Of a stretch of DNA of 48,894 nucleotides, positions 7,625-16,721 are shown piece by piece. Within the stretch, counting starts at the first letter, position 1. Every line of letters starts with the position of its first letter. The stretch is from Alphaproteobacteria bacterium (GTDB lineage Bacteria > Pseudomonadota > Alphaproteobacteria > UBA6615): assembly GCA_028822385.1 (NCBI GenBank), contig JAPKDV010000003.1, forward strand, positions 1-48,894. The letters are read 5' to 3'. Both the position numbers and the translations under genes were made by a program. The notes beneath the pieces are model-generated. The model did not search any database. It had not been told where the DNA came from and saw only the letters and a program-made list of their open reading frames with translations.

Positions 7625-8662
7625 GTGACAAACCTGTTTCTCGATACTCTCGCCGGTAAGGCCGTACCCCGACCACCTTTCTGGTTTATGCGCCAAGCGG
7701 GCCGATATTTGCCGGAATACCGGGAAATTCGTGCTCAGGCCAATGGATTTCTCGATCTCTGCTATACTCCAGAACGTGCCGCCAGGGTGACACTGCAGCC
7801 GATTGAGCGGTTTCAGGCGGATGCGGCCATTCTGTTTTCAGACATCCTCGTCATCCCTCATGCCATGGGACAGACCGTGGATTTTGTCGAAGGCACTGGG
7901 CCTAAACTTGACCCGATCCAGAGCTCTCGTGATCTAGCTTTGCTTGATCCGGGAAAAACGTTAGAAAAATTGGCGCCCGTATTTGAAACTGTGCGTTTGG
8001 TGCGCGCTGGATTGCCTGACGACATAGCGCTGATCGGTTTCTCTGGGGCGCCCTGGACAGTCGCGACTTACATGATTGAAGGTGGAAGCACGCGGGACTT
8101 CAATACCGTAAAAAGCTGGGCAATTAGTAACCGAAGATCCTTTGCGATTATGCTTGATCTTGTGGTCGAATCCACTGTCATGTACCTCAAGGCACAGGTA
8201 GATGCAGGGGCCCAAGCGCTACAGATTTTTGATACTTGGGCAAGTGCGGTACCGGCATCCGATTTTGAAGACTGGGTTATCAACCCGACGGCCCGGATTG
8301 TCCTAGCGTTGAAATCACACGCGCCAGATGTGCCGATTATCGGCTTCGCCCGCGGTATTGGTTCGCGTCTGCCGGACTATATTCATCGGACTGGAATTGA
8401 TGCGGTTGGTCTAGATTCCTCGGTTTCACTTGCAGAAGCTGCAAACAACATTCAGCCGATATGCCCCGTCCAGGGAAATCTCGATCCCGCCTATTTGCTG
8501 TCTGGAGGTGTGGAAATGGAGCGTGCTGCTCATGAAGTTCTCGAAGCCATGTCCGGTGGTCCCTTTGTTTTCAATCTAGCCCACGGCATTAACAAGGATA
8601 CCCCGCCAGCTCATGTAGAGCGTCTGGCCGAAATCGTAAAAAACTGGGGTTTATCCAAATGA
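7625..8662 (+). CDS. hemE: uroporphyrinogen decarboxylase
   Basis: HemE removes the four acetate carboxyls of uroporphyrinogen III to give coproporphyrinogen III in haem synthesis. The 345-residue protein starts at GTG (7625) and shows the family signatures PPFWFMRQAGRYLPEYREIR (residues 17-36) and GFSGAPWTVATYMIEGG (about 139-155). The conserved aspartate is in ILFSDILVIPHAMG. The start of the next gene, hemH, overlaps its stop by four bases (ATGA), so the two are translationally coupled. It is the first gene to the right of the proposed origin; its promoter should lie in the origin region, as in Caulobacter. Confidence 0.97.
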   Translation: MTNLFLDTLAGKAVPRPPFWFMRQAGRYLPEYREIRAQANGFLDLCYTPERAARVTLQPIERFQADAAILFSDILVIPHAMGQTVDFVEGTGPKLDPIQSSRDLALLDPGKTLEKLAPVFETVRLVRAGLPDDIALIGFSGAPWTVATYMIEGGSTRDFNTVKSWAISNRRSFAIMLDLVVESTVMYLKAQVDAGAQALQIFDTWASAVPASDFEDWVINPTARIVLALKSHAPDVPIIGFARGIGSRLPDYIHRTGIDAVGLDSSVSLAEAANNIQPICPVQGNLDPAYLLSGGVEMERAAHEVLEAMSGGPFVFNLAHGINKDTPPAHVERLAEIVKNWGLSK

Positions 8663-9696
8663 CTACGGCCGTTGTTCTCTACAATTTAGGTGGCCCTGAT
8701 AAAACTGAGGCTATCCGTCCGTTCCTATTCAACCTGTTCAACGATCCTATGATACTGGGCATTCCGCAGCCATTCCGCTGGCTGTTGGCTCAGCTGATTT
8801 CGCGACGCCGAGCGAGCACAGCGGGTAAAATTTACGCCCATCTTGGTGGTAGTTCACCATTGCTAAAAAATACCCTTGACCAGGCCGATGCACTGGAAGT
8901 GGTATTAAATTCAGGTAGTAATGAAACCTACAAATGTTTCGTTGCCATGCGCTACTGGCACCCGTTTTGTCTGGAAACGCTGGATGAGGTTTTGGGTTTT
9001 CAGCCGGACCAGATTGTTTTGCTGCCGCTCTATCCCCAGTTCTCGGTGACAACTGTAGGCTCAATGATGCGGGTCTGGGAGCAGGCGGCGAAAACACGCG
9101 GTCTTAAAATTCCTGTAACAGCCTTGTGCTGCTATCCAACCGATCCGGGGTTTGTTTCGGCCGTTGCATCTTTTGTCTCTAATGCAGTCGCAACCCTTCC
9201 GGCAGGCGAAAAATTTCGCGTGCTGTTTTCTGCCCACGGCTTGCCAAAAAAAATTGTCGCGGGGGGCGACCCCTATCAATGGCAGGTTGAGCAAACAACA
9301 AAAGCTGTTGTTGCCGCACTCGACCAGGATTTTGACTGGATCAACTGTTATCAGAGCCGGGTCGGCCCACTGGAGTGGATTGGGCCCGCGACCGAGGATG
9401 AAATCAGGCTCGCGGGTGCAGAAGGCATTAGCCTGGTTGTTGTGCCTATTGCGTTTGTCTCGGAACACTCCGAGACACTTGTTGAGCTAGACATCGAGTA
9501 TCGTGAAATTGCTGATCATGCCGGAGTGCGTACTTACCTGCGCACGCCGACGGTTGGAGTGAATCCGATGTTTATTGAGGGTTTAGCGAAGCTTGTTCGA
9601 GACAGCGCCGCCGCGGGCTGTGATTTGTGCAGCGGAACCGGTGAACGTGTTTGTACGTTGGACTGGTCGCAATGTCCGATGAAGATAGAGGCTTAG
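8659..9696 (+). CDS. hemH: ferrochelatase
   Basis: HemH inserts ferrous iron into protoporphyrin IX to make haem. The 345-residue protein opens with AVVLYNLGGPDKTEAIRPFLFNLFNDP and has the catalytic histidine in RVLFSAHGLPKKIV (about residue 196). The active-site glutamate is in VPIAFVSEHSETLVELDIEY. The last 24 residues hold four cysteines in the pattern C-x2-C-x7-C-x6-C. Such C-terminal cysteines could bind a metal or an iron-sulphur cluster, as some alphaproteobacterial ferrochelatases do, but the ligand set here is not established. It overlaps hemE by four bases and precedes hemJ by nine. Confidence 0.96.
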   Translation: MTTAVVLYNLGGPDKTEAIRPFLFNLFNDPMILGIPQPFRWLLAQLISRRRASTAGKIYAHLGGSSPLLKNTLDQADALEVVLNSGSNETYKCFVAMRYWHPFCLETLDEVLGFQPDQIVLLPLYPQFSVTTVGSMMRVWEQAAKTRGLKIPVTALCCYPTDPGFVSAVASFVSNAVATLPAGEKFRVLFSAHGLPKKIVAGGDPYQWQVEQTTKAVVAALDQDFDWINCYQSRVGPLEWIGPATEDEIRLAGAEGISLVVVPIAFVSEHSETLVELDIEYREIADHAGVRTYLRTPTVGVNPMFIEGLAKLVRDSAAAGCDLCSGTGERVCTLDWSQCPMKIEA

Positions 9697-9705
9697 GATT
9701 CCTCT

Positions 9706-10155
9706 ATGAGTGAATTACTAACAACTGCTTATCCTTGGATTAAGTCTCTCCACCTGATTGCTGTTATCGCGTGGATGGCGGGCATGCTCTATCTGCCACG
9801 TCTATTCGTCTATCACGCGGATGCAGAGGTTGGTTCAGATAAGTCAGAGACCTTCAAAGTGATGGAACGTCGCCTGTTGCGTGCAATTATGAACCCCGCG
9901 ATGCTCCTTACCTTTGTCTTTGGTGCGCTCCTACTGGGTACGCCCGGGGTTATAGATTGGGGTGCTTTCTGGATCTGGATCAAGCTTGCCGCCGTCGCTG
10001 GTATGACCGTCGCGCATCATATTTTTGGGAAATGGCGTAAGGATTTCGCGGAGGATCGAAACACACGGCCTTCTGGAACTTTTCGGTTGGCCAACGAAAT
10101 ACCGACGCTGTTTCTAATCATTATTGTAATTATGGTGATTGCGCGGCCTTTCTAG
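9706..10155 (+). CDS. hemJ: protoporphyrinogen IX oxidase HemJ
   Basis: HemJ is the membrane-bound oxidase of protoporphyrinogen IX used by many alphaproteobacteria in place of HemG or HemY. The 149-residue product has four likely membrane helices. It shows the family residues in SLHLIAVIAWMAGMLYLPRLFVYH, with two conserved histidines, ERRLLRAIMNPAMLLTF, WIWIKLAAVAGMTVAHH and RLANEIPTLFLIIIVIMVI. It is the third haem gene in a row, so this operon covers three late steps of the pathway: decarboxylation, iron insertion and the oxidation between them (coproporphyrinogen oxidase is elsewhere). Confidence 0.94.
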   Translation: MSELLTTAYPWIKSLHLIAVIAWMAGMLYLPRLFVYHADAEVGSDKSETFKVMERRLLRAIMNPAMLLTFVFGALLLGTPGVIDWGAFWIWIKLAAVAGMTVAHHIFGKWRKDFAEDRNTRPSGTFRLANEIPTLFLIIIVIMVIARPF

Positions 10156-10376
10156 GGTTCTGTTTTTGAATTCAGGATTGACTTGACGTCTCGCGCTCAC
10201 TAAGTGCGTAATACAAACGCGAGAAAGACAACAAAGAGCGATCGCTCAACCTTCCGCAATTTCTTCTTTTCTTACCGGCGTTTCACGTCGGCGCGCTGCG
10301 AAGTTCCGCAGCCACATCCGACGACAGGCGTCCGCCGTGTCGTATTAAAATTATTAGCACAGGACAGGTTTCCGCC

Positions 10377-11642
10377 ATGGAACCAATGGATCTTAAACAA
10401 CTCAAACAGAAGTCGCCCGCCGACCTTCTGGTTTTTGCCGAAGAACTCGAGATTGAGGGCGCGAGTAATTTTCGCACCCAGGACTTAATGTTTGCCATCC
10501 TCAAGGCTTTGGCCGAGGACGGCGTGCCGATCTACGGCATCGGTGTTCTAGAGGTTCTGCAGGATGGTTTTGGCTTCCTGCGATCTCCGGAATCTAATTA
10601 TCTACCTGGCCCCGATGATATATACGTCACCCCTAATCAGGTTACCCGATTTGCCTTGCGGACCGGTGATACGGTTGAGGGTGAAATTCGCTCTCCCAAG
10701 GAAGGAGAGCGTTACTTCGCTCTTATGACAATCAACAAGGTTAATTTCGATGATGTGGATGTTACCCGCCATCGTGTGAACTTCGACAACCTGACCCCGC
10801 TCTATCCGGAACGGAAGATTAAGTTGGAGATTGAGGACCCCGAGTTAAAGGACCCCTCCCTGCGGGTGATCGATATCGTAGCCCCGATTGGTATGGGCCA
10901 GAGGGCCTTGCTCGTCGCTCCGCCGCGGACAGGTAAGACGGTCATGATGCAGAATATTGCTAAAGCTATTATGGCAAACCACCCAGATATCTATCTGATC
11001 GTGTTGTTGATTGATGAGCGACCTGAAGAAGTCACCGATATGCAGCGCACCGTGCGCGGCGAGGTGATCTCCTCGACCTTTGATGAACCAGCCACGCGGC
11101 ACGTGCAGGTTGCTGAAATGGTAATCAGCAAGGCGAAGCGACTGGTGGAGCACAAACGCGATGTTGTGATCCTGCTGGATTCAATCACTCGTCTGGCCCG
11201 GGCCTACAACACGGTGGTGCCGTCCTCTGGCAAAGTGCTGACGGGTGGCGTGGACGCCAATGCGCTGCAGCGGCCCAAGCGTTTCTTTGGTGCGGCACGT
11301 AACATCGAGGAAGGTGGCTCCCTGACAATCATTTCCACCGCGCTAATTGAAACCGGATCGCGCATGGATGAAGTTATCTTCGAAGAGTTCAAGGGCACTG
11401 GTAACTCGGAAATCGTCCTCGACCGAAAGCTGTCCGACAAGCGCACTTGGCCGTCAATAGACATCACCAAGTCCGGCACCCGAAAAGAGGAGCTTCTGGT
11501 GGACAAGGGCACGCTCTCGAAGATGTGGGTGCTGCGCCGTATCCTCAACCCGATGGGGGTTGTAGACGGCATGGAGTTCCTGCTTGGCAAAATGAAGTCG
11601 ACCAAGAACAACGACGACTTCTACGACACGATGAATCAGTAG
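10377..11642 (+). CDS. rho: transcription termination factor Rho
   Basis: Rho is the hexameric RNA helicase that ends transcription at C-rich rut sites. The 421-residue protein has the N-terminal helical Rho_N domain ([23 protein letters not shown]) and the RNA-binding cold-shock-like domain with [20 protein letters not shown]. The ATPase core has a Walker A motif ([12 protein letters not shown], about residue 182), [14 protein letters not shown], and the arginine finger and Q-loop region [24 protein letters not shown] 221-base gap precedes it, including a pyrimidine-rich leader around 10250-10290, which could allow autoregulation as known for E. coli rho. The upstream AGGACAGG supports the ATG at 10377 rather than 10386. 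Confidence 0.97.
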   Translation: MEPMDLKQLKQKSPADLLVFAEELEIEGASNFRTQDLMFAILKALAEDGVPIYGIGVLEVLQDGFGFLRSPESNYLPGPDDIYVTPNQVTRFALRTGDTVEGEIRSPKEGERYFALMTINKVNFDDVDVTRHRVNFDNLTPLYPERKIKLEIEDPELKDPSLRVIDIVAPIGMGQRALLVAPPRTGKTVMMQNIAKAIMANHPDIYLIVLLIDERPEEVTDMQRTVRGEVISSTFDEPATRHVQVAEMVISKAKRLVEHKRDVVILLDSITRLARAYNTVVPSSGKVLTGGVDANALQRPKRFFGAARNIEEGGSLTIISTALIETGSRMDEVIFEEFKGTGNSEIVLDRKLSDKRTWPSIDITKSGTRKEELLVDKGTLSKMWVLRRILNPMGVVDGMEFLLGKMKSTKNNDDFYDTMNQ

Positions 11643-11668
11643 CGGCTCACGTTCATATTCAAAGACAG

Positions 11669-11699
11669 CGCCCCGCCCTAGAGCGGGGCGTTTTCGTTT
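11669..11699 (+). terminator. intrinsic terminator after rho
   Basis: CGCCCCGC (11669-11676) pairs perfectly with GCGGGGCG (11683-11690) around the loop CCTAGA, followed by TTTTCGTTT. The hairpin lies 27 bases past the rho stop and is the strongest plus-strand intrinsic terminator in the window. Confidence 0.92.
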
Positions 11700-11739
11700 C
11701 GGAATAAAGTTGAGGTCACGGCAACATTGTAAAGACTGA

Positions 11740-11905
11740 AGTGTCAAACCCTTCCCCTCCCCCTTAAAGGGTGCAGAGGGTGATAAGCGTGAGTGAACCG
11801 GGTGAGGTGGTTCACCGTGACGGGTGATACCTGTCTAGGAAACCCTCGCTGTTCCCCACTTACCCCGACCCTTTTCTCATAAGAAGAGGGGAGATTGCGG
11901 GAGCA
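11740..11905. repeat. hairpin-rich intergenic element, possibly a REP-like repeat
   Basis: The 323-base space between rho and the ketopantoate-reductase-like gene holds, besides the rho terminator, a run of short inverted repeats. GTGAACC/GGTTCAC (11793-11799 with 11809-11815) forms a seven-base-pair stem. CCCTTTTCT/AGAAGAGGG (11869-11877 with 11882-11890) forms nine pairs including one G-U. A CCCTTCCCCTCCCCCTTAAAGGG block lies at about 11750-11771. This C-rich start followed by paired arms looks like the degenerate dispersed elements found between genes in many alphaproteobacteria. No second copy occurs in this window, so repetitiveness is not shown. Confidence 0.35.
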
Positions 11906-11965
11906 AACTCGGGGGGTATGACGTATATTTCCCTGAAAGCATCACACCCAACAGGGAACAACGAC

Positions 11966-12997
11966 ATGAGCGGTAAACGGATCGCAGTGGTGGGGACTGG
12001 TGCAAACGGGGCGGCGTTTGGCGCGGATATGATCAATGCCGGGCTGGATATCACTTTCATTGAGCAATGGCCGGACCATGTAACGGCAATGCGCGCTAAT
12101 GGCCTACGCGTTGAGATGCCAGAAGAAACGGTGACCACTCAGGTTCTCGTTTTCCATATGTGTGAGGTCGCCGAACTGCAGGAGCCCTTCGATATTATCC
12201 TGCTCGGGGTGAAAGCCTATGATACGCGCTGGGCTTGTGAGCTGATCAAGCCGTTGGTTGCTAAAAATGGTCTGGTTGTTGGCCTCCAGAACGGAATGAC
12301 CATGGACGACGTGGCCTCCATTGTGGGTCCCGAACGCACACTAGGCGCGGTGATTGAGGTTGCCGCAGGGATGTATGAGCCTGGCGTGGTCGTTCGGCAA
12401 ACCGGGCCCGAGGGCACCTGGTTCGGGGTCGGCGCCTTTAATGAAACCACGCAAGGCCGTGAACCTGAGGTTGCCGAGATTTTACGCCATGCCGGCGCGG
12501 TCGAAATCCGCGATGACATTCGTTCGGCCAAGTGGATGAAGCTGGTGGTGAACGCGGCAGAATTTCTGCCGTCCTCGATCCTCAACCTTCCTCTTGCTGA
12601 TGCGGTAAAAATACCTGGTATGCGTGAGGTCATGATGGCATCAGGCCGTGAAGCCGTTCGAGCCGGGTTGGCGCTGGGCTATCACTTGGTGCCGATCTTT
12701 GGCAACACCAAGGTTGAGGCCAATGACCCGGATCATTACGCGACAGTGCTGCTCGATGCGGTTCTGTCCCACTGGACCTTGCCAGACACCAAGGTGACGA
12801 CCTTGCAGGACTGGACCAAGGGCCGGCGCGCCGAAGTGGATGACATCAACGGACTTGTGGCCTCAGAACAGGCACGGTTGGCCGGTGACGCGCCGATCAA
12901 CACACGGCTGGTCGAGATCGCCCACCAGATCGAGCGTGGTGAGATCAAAGCCGATCCCGTGAATGCGGAGTTGCTAAGGTCGTTGCTCGCGGAGTGA
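11966..12997 (+). CDS. ketopantoate reductase family oxidoreductase
   Basis: The product belongs to the ApbA/PanE family, NADP-dependent reductases of which 2-dehydropantoate 2-reductase is the type. From the ATG at 11966 it has 343 residues. This start has an AGGGAA ribosome site, whereas the ATG at 11918 has none and would add 16 unlikely residues. The Rossmann motif is IAVVGTGANGAAFGADM (residues 5-21), followed by LLGVKAYDTRWACEL and LVVGLQNGMTMDD. The C-terminal domain has AKWMKLVVNAAEFLPSSIL and ends with the helix around GRRAEVDDINGLV, where lysine and asparagine are expected catalytic residues. It is alone between rho and a convergent gene pair, with no pantothenate gene nearby, so another 2-oxo acid may be the substrate. 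Confidence 0.8.
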   Translation: MSGKRIAVVGTGANGAAFGADMINAGLDITFIEQWPDHVTAMRANGLRVEMPEETVTTQVLVFHMCEVAELQEPFDIILLGVKAYDTRWACELIKPLVAKNGLVVGLQNGMTMDDVASIVGPERTLGAVIEVAAGMYEPGVVVRQTGPEGTWFGVGAFNETTQGREPEVAEILRHAGAVEIRDDIRSAKWMKLVVNAAEFLPSSILNLPLADAVKIPGMREVMMASGREAVRAGLALGYHLVPIFGNTKVEANDPDHYATVLLDAVLSHWTLPDTKVTTLQDWTKGRRAEVDDINGLVASEQARLAGDAPINTRLVEIAHQIERGEIKADPVNAELLRSLLAE

Positions 12998-13006
12998 GGC
13001 TTGAGG

Positions 13007-13132
13007 CTACTTTTTTCGTCTCGCCAGATAGACCCCGATCCCGACTCCAACGAGACCCAGCATCCACGGTGTGTAGCTCGTCAACCCACCTCCACTCTGG
13101 AGACCCTGTGCGTAGGCAGTGGAAATAATCAT
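13007..13132 (-). CDS. 41-residue single-helix membrane peptide
   Basis: This small gene starts with ATG at 13132-13130, which shares one base with the TAA stop of the quinone oxidoreductase gene (TAATG), and ends with TAG at 13009-13007. The peptide begins MIISTAYAQGLQSGGG and ends in one hydrophobic helix, PWMLGLVGVGIGVYLA, followed by the basic tail RRKK. The layout (short polar N-terminus, one helix, positive C-terminus) fits a small membrane protein with the basic end in the cytoplasm. The stop-start overlap indicates translational coupling to the upstream gene. No family is recognised. It could also be a chance open frame, but the exact coupling and the well-formed helix argue for a real gene. 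Confidence 0.6.
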   Translation of the reverse strand: MIISTAYAQGLQSGGGLTSYTPWMLGLVGVGIGVYLARRKK

Positions 13133-14106
13133 TACGCCATCAGGATTGTTGAACCCGTCGTCTTCCGCGCGACCAAGTCCTTATGGGCCTGCACTGTCTC
13201 AGACAGCGGATAGGTCTGGTTGATCTCAATCTTCACTGCACCCGATGACACCACGTCAAACAGATCACCGGCGCAGGCGAGTAGCTCTTCACGTTCGGCG
13301 ATGAAATCAAACAGCATTGGGCGGGCGAGATAGATCGAGCCGTGTTCGGACAATTCGCCCGGGGCCACGGGTTCGGGCGCGCCCGAAGCATTGCCAAACG
13401 TGATCAGATAACCGCGGCGTTGCAGGCATTGCATGGAGCCGCGCAGGGTGTCCTTGCCGACGCTGTCATAGACCACGGGGACGCCCGCGCCGTCGGTGAC
13501 CTCTTTCACCCGTTCGACAAAGTCTTCCTCGTTGTAGTTGATGACGTGATTACAGCCATGGGCTTTGGCGAGCTCGCCCTTTTCGGCGTTACCGACCGTG
13601 CCGATCACGTTTACGCCGAGATGGTTGAGCCACTGGCAGGCAATCAGGCCAACGCCACCGGCGGCGGCATGCCACAGAACTGTCGAACCTTTCTCGACCT
13701 TGAAGCAGGACTTGATCAGGAACTGGACGGTCATGCCCTTGAGCATCATGCCGGCGGCCTGCTCGTCAGAAATATCATCGGGGAGTTTCACCGCGATCTT
13801 TGCCGGCATCACTCGCTCTTCGGCGTAGGCGCCGAGGGGCAAATCGGCGTAGCCGATGCGATCACCCACGGCGAGGTCCGTGACGCCACCACCCACAGCG
13901 ACGATTTCGCCTGCGCCCTCTAGACCCAAACCATTTGGCATCGGCACCGGGCGAGCGCCTGAACGCAGATAGATGTCGATGAAATTCAGACCAGCCGCGG
14001 TTTGTTTGACGCGGATTTCGCCGGGTCCGGGATCGCCGACCTCTACCTCTTCCCACTTCATGACTTCCGGACCGCCGGGCTCGTGGAATTGAATTGCGTG
14101 GACCAT
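13132..14106 (-). CDS. zinc-independent quinone oxidoreductase (MDR family)
   Basis: This 324-residue protein belongs to the medium-chain dehydrogenase/reductase superfamily, NADPH:quinone reductase (Qor) branch. These reduce quinones or related carbonyl compounds with NADPH. It begins IQFHEPGGPEVMKWEEVEVGDPGPGEI and has the family segment AAGLNFIDIYLRSGARPVPMPNGLGLEGAG. The nucleotide motif is WHAAAGGVGLIACQW (about residues 146-160). The zinc-ligand cysteines of alcohol dehydrogenases are absent, as expected for Qor. The end has YPLSETVQAHKDLVARKTTGSTIL. It leads a probable two-gene unit with the 41-residue peptide and lies 48 bases beyond the ogt stop. Confidence 0.93.
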   Translation of the reverse strand: MVHAIQFHEPGGPEVMKWEEVEVGDPGPGEIRVKQTAAGLNFIDIYLRSGARPVPMPNGLGLEGAGEIVAVGGGVTDLAVGDRIGYADLPLGAYAEERVMPAKIAVKLPDDISDEQAAGMMLKGMTVQFLIKSCFKVEKGSTVLWHAAAGGVGLIACQWLNHLGVNVIGTVGNAEKGELAKAHGCNHVINYNEEDFVERVKEVTDGAGVPVVYDSVGKDTLRGSMQCLQRRGYLITFGNASGAPEPVAPGELSEHGSIYLARPMLFDFIAEREELLACAGDLFDVVSSGAVKIEINQTYPLSETVQAHKDLVARKTTGSTILMA

Positions 14107-14154
14107 GTGACTTTCCTCTGAAAACTGTGTTCGTAGGTTCTTGTTGGTGTGAAC

Positions 14155-14622
14155 CTACTGACCGGGTTCGGCACCTTCAAGTGTTAGCAGAATTCGTTTG
14201 GTAACAATGCCGCCGCGACCCGAGTAGCCACCAATGCCGCCGCCGGCAGCGATGATCCGGTGACAGGGCACGATGATCGGGATCGGGTTCTTGCCGCAGG
14301 CGTTACCAACAGCCTGGGCGCCAGAACTGATAGTCTGGGCCAGATCGCCATAGGTGCGCAGATCACCGAACGGAATTTTCGACATTTCGGCCCAGACTTT
14401 TTTCTGATGCACGGTGCCCTCTGGTGTGAGGGGCAGCGTGAAGTTCTGTAGGTTACCGGCGAAATAGGCGGCGATTTGGCGGGTAACCTCTATCTGGTTT
14501 GGTGTGTCCGGAGGTGAGTCTTCGGTGTTCACCCAGTCGAGTGCGGTGATTGCGTCCCCCGTCATGCGGATAGCTAGCCGTCCGACCGGAGATTCCATGG
14601 TGCAGAAGGATGCCCCGGTCAT
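14155..14622 (-). CDS. ogt: methylated-DNA--protein-cysteine methyltransferase
   Basis: Ogt-type proteins repair O6-alkylguanine by moving the alkyl group to their own cysteine. The 155-residue protein has an N-terminal ribonuclease-like domain. The methyltransferase domain follows: [21 protein letters not shown], then [32 protein letters not shown] with the acceptor cysteine in PCHR (about residue 123). The helix-turn-helix and the arginine finger region are intact. The start ATG overlaps the stop of the DUF255 gene by four bases, so the two are coupled. It acts in the cytoplasm. Confidence 0.94.
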   Translation of the reverse strand: MTGASFCTMESPVGRLAIRMTGDAITALDWVNTEDSPPDTPNQIEVTRQIAAYFAGNLQNFTLPLTPEGTVHQKKVWAEMSKIPFGDLRTYGDLAQTISSGAQAVGNACGKNPIPIIVPCHRIIAAGGGIGGYSGRGGIVTKRILLTLEGAEPGQ

Positions 14623-16625
14623 GCTGTAAGCTCCGTGATCAGTTGTTCGGGGTCCTGCACCGGCAATGAACAGACTGGACCCCTACAGACATAGGCACTA
14701 GGGGTGCCGTTGACCCGAGTTTTTCCGAAAGCAGGGTGGGTGTCGGGAAGGCTGTCATCCGGTGCGACCACAGAAACAATCCGCGTGGGCGTTTTCCCGC
14801 GATAGGCGGCTGCGCGGAGCGCCAGAGTTTTGGGATCATCCAAGGCTCCGATGATGGCGACCTGAATCGCCTCGGCCAGTTGTCCGGCAGCCATTAGAAG
14901 TGTTCCGTAACTGAACGCATTCTCGGTGATATCCCCGGCAAAGGCTCGCAACACGCCTTCGGCGCGGTCCCGGTAGTGTAGTTTGGCAGTGAGGTAATAG
15001 AGCCGCACGAGAACCTCGGCTGCGATGCCGTTCCCGGCAGGGGTCGCATTATCGAAGCCGGTCTTGGTGCGGGTGATGACGTCGGTGGCGTTGTCATCGG
15101 TGAAAAAGTAAGCGCCATCATCGCTGGTGAAATGATTTTCTACATAGGTCATTAGTCCCTGTGCATCGGACAGGGCGTCCGGGTTGCCTGTTGCTTCGTG
15201 AAGTGAAAGTGCGGCACGGGCCAACATGACGTAGTCGTCCAAAGTGGCGCGGTGTCGTGCGTCGCCATTGCGACAGCTGTGGTGCAGTTCGAGGTCCTCG
15301 TTGATCACCATATTTTCACGAACAAAGTCGTAGGCACTTTGTGCTGCCGTCAGCCATTCAGGATTTTCAAAGGCCATGGCGGCTTCAACAAGCGCAAAGA
15401 CCATCAATCCGTTCCAGTCGGTCAGGATTTTGTCATCGAGGGCAGGCCGGATACGGGGTTCGCGGGCGGCAAATAACTTCGCGCGGAGTTTGGATAGGTG
15501 TGCCTCGGTGGTGGGATCTTTCAAAGCCGGGTCCTGGGATCGGTTCAGGATTGTGTGGCCCTCCCAGTTGCCATCAGGGCGGATGTCATATGTGGCAGCA
15601 AAGAAAGCAAAGTCATCCTCGAGTACAGCTTTGATCTCGTCCTCGTTCCAGACGTAGAATTTTCCTTCGACCCTTTCGGAATCCGCGTCGAGTGTTGAAT
15701 AGATACCGCCATCTCGATGGGTCATCTCGCGCTGAATCCACGTGATGGTTTCGTGTACCGTATTCGAATACAGCGGATTGCCGGTGGCCCGCCATGCCGC
15801 GGTGTAGAGCTCGAGCAACTGGGCGTTGTCGTAGAGCATCTTTTCAAAATGCGGCGCCAACCAGGCGGGGTCCGTGGAATACCGTGCAAATCCGCCCCCA
15901 AGATGATCATAAATACCGCCCTGTGCCATTCGGTCGAGTGTTAGGGTTACAGCATCACGGGTCGCGGCATTGCCATGTGCCCACATCATTTTCAAAACCG
16001 AGCACTGTGGAAACTTTGGCGCAGTGCCGAATCCGCCATGGGTCTTGTCGATCTCCTCGGTGAAACGATTAGCAATAGCTACGATAAGATCCGGTGCTGG
16101 GGTGTCCCCGGGTTCTGGCGTGGACATGTCGTTGATGGCTTCAACAATCGCGCGGGTGTTGAGGGCTACCTTGTCCTGTTCGGTGCGGTAAATCTTGTCG
16201 ATATGTTCCACGAGATCGGGGAAACCCGGTCGACCGAAACCGGGGCGCGGCGGGAAGTAGGTGCCTCCCCAGAACGGTTTGCCGTCTGGGGTACAGAACA
16301 TGGTTAGAGGCCAGCCGCCCTGTTGGCCCATGAGGGATAAAGCAGATTGGTAGATAGCATCCAGATCGGGACGCTCTTCGCGATCGACCTTGATGTTGAT
16401 GAACAGACGGTTCATGACCGCTGCGGTATCTTCGTTTTCGAAACTCTCATGGGCCATAACATGGCACCAGTGACAGGCGGCATAACCGATCGACAACAGG
16501 ATCGGCTTGTCTTCTGCTTTTGCACGAATGAGTGCTTCCTCGCCCCACGGATACCAGTGGACGGGATTGCCAGCGTGTTGCAGAAGATAGGGACTGTTTT
16601 CATCGGCCAAAAAATTGTGGGTCAT
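14619..16625 (-). CDS. YyaL-type thioredoxin-domain protein (DUF255)
   Basis: This 668-residue protein is of the YyaL/SPATA20 family. The N-terminal DUF255 thioredoxin-like domain (residues 1-165) contains [21 protein letters not shown], the CHWCH motif at about residues 50-54, [15 protein letters not shown] and [25 protein letters not shown]. The rest is an alpha/alpha toroid resembling N-acylglucosamine epimerases, with [33 protein letters not shown] and [15 protein letters not shown]. The biochemical role is not settled; redox activity of the CxxC is expected. Its last codons overlap ogt by four bases. A 96-base gap separates it from the divergent DUF6489 gene. Confidence 0.93.
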   Translation of the reverse strand: MTHNFLADENSPYLLQHAGNPVHWYPWGEEALIRAKAEDKPILLSIGYAACHWCHVMAHESFENEDTAAVMNRLFINIKVDREERPDLDAIYQSALSLMGQQGGWPLTMFCTPDGKPFWGGTYFPPRPGFGRPGFPDLVEHIDKIYRTEQDKVALNTRAIVEAINDMSTPEPGDTPAPDLIVAIANRFTEEIDKTHGGFGTAPKFPQCSVLKMMWAHGNAATRDAVTLTLDRMAQGGIYDHLGGGFARYSTDPAWLAPHFEKMLYDNAQLLELYTAAWRATGNPLYSNTVHETITWIQREMTHRDGGIYSTLDADSERVEGKFYVWNEDEIKAVLEDDFAFFAATYDIRPDGNWEGHTILNRSQDPALKDPTTEAHLSKLRAKLFAAREPRIRPALDDKILTDWNGLMVFALVEAAMAFENPEWLTAAQSAYDFVRENMVINEDLELHHSCRNGDARHRATLDDYVMLARAALSLHEATGNPDALSDAQGLMTYVENHFTSDDGAYFFTDDNATDVITRTKTGFDNATPAGNGIAAEVLVRLYYLTAKLHYRDRAEGVLRAFAGDITENAFSYGTLLMAAGQLAEAIQVAIIGALDDPKTLALRAAAYRGKTPTRIVSVVAPDDSLPDTHPAFGKTRVNGTPSAYVCRGPVCSLPVQDPEQLITELTA

Positions 16626-16721
16626 GAAGTGGCCTTATCGGTTAAAGGTCGGGGATCAACTTACAACCTCGGCGTATTGATCGCATAGGCAAGCACCGGC
16701 TCAGTGAAGAAGGGGTCCACA

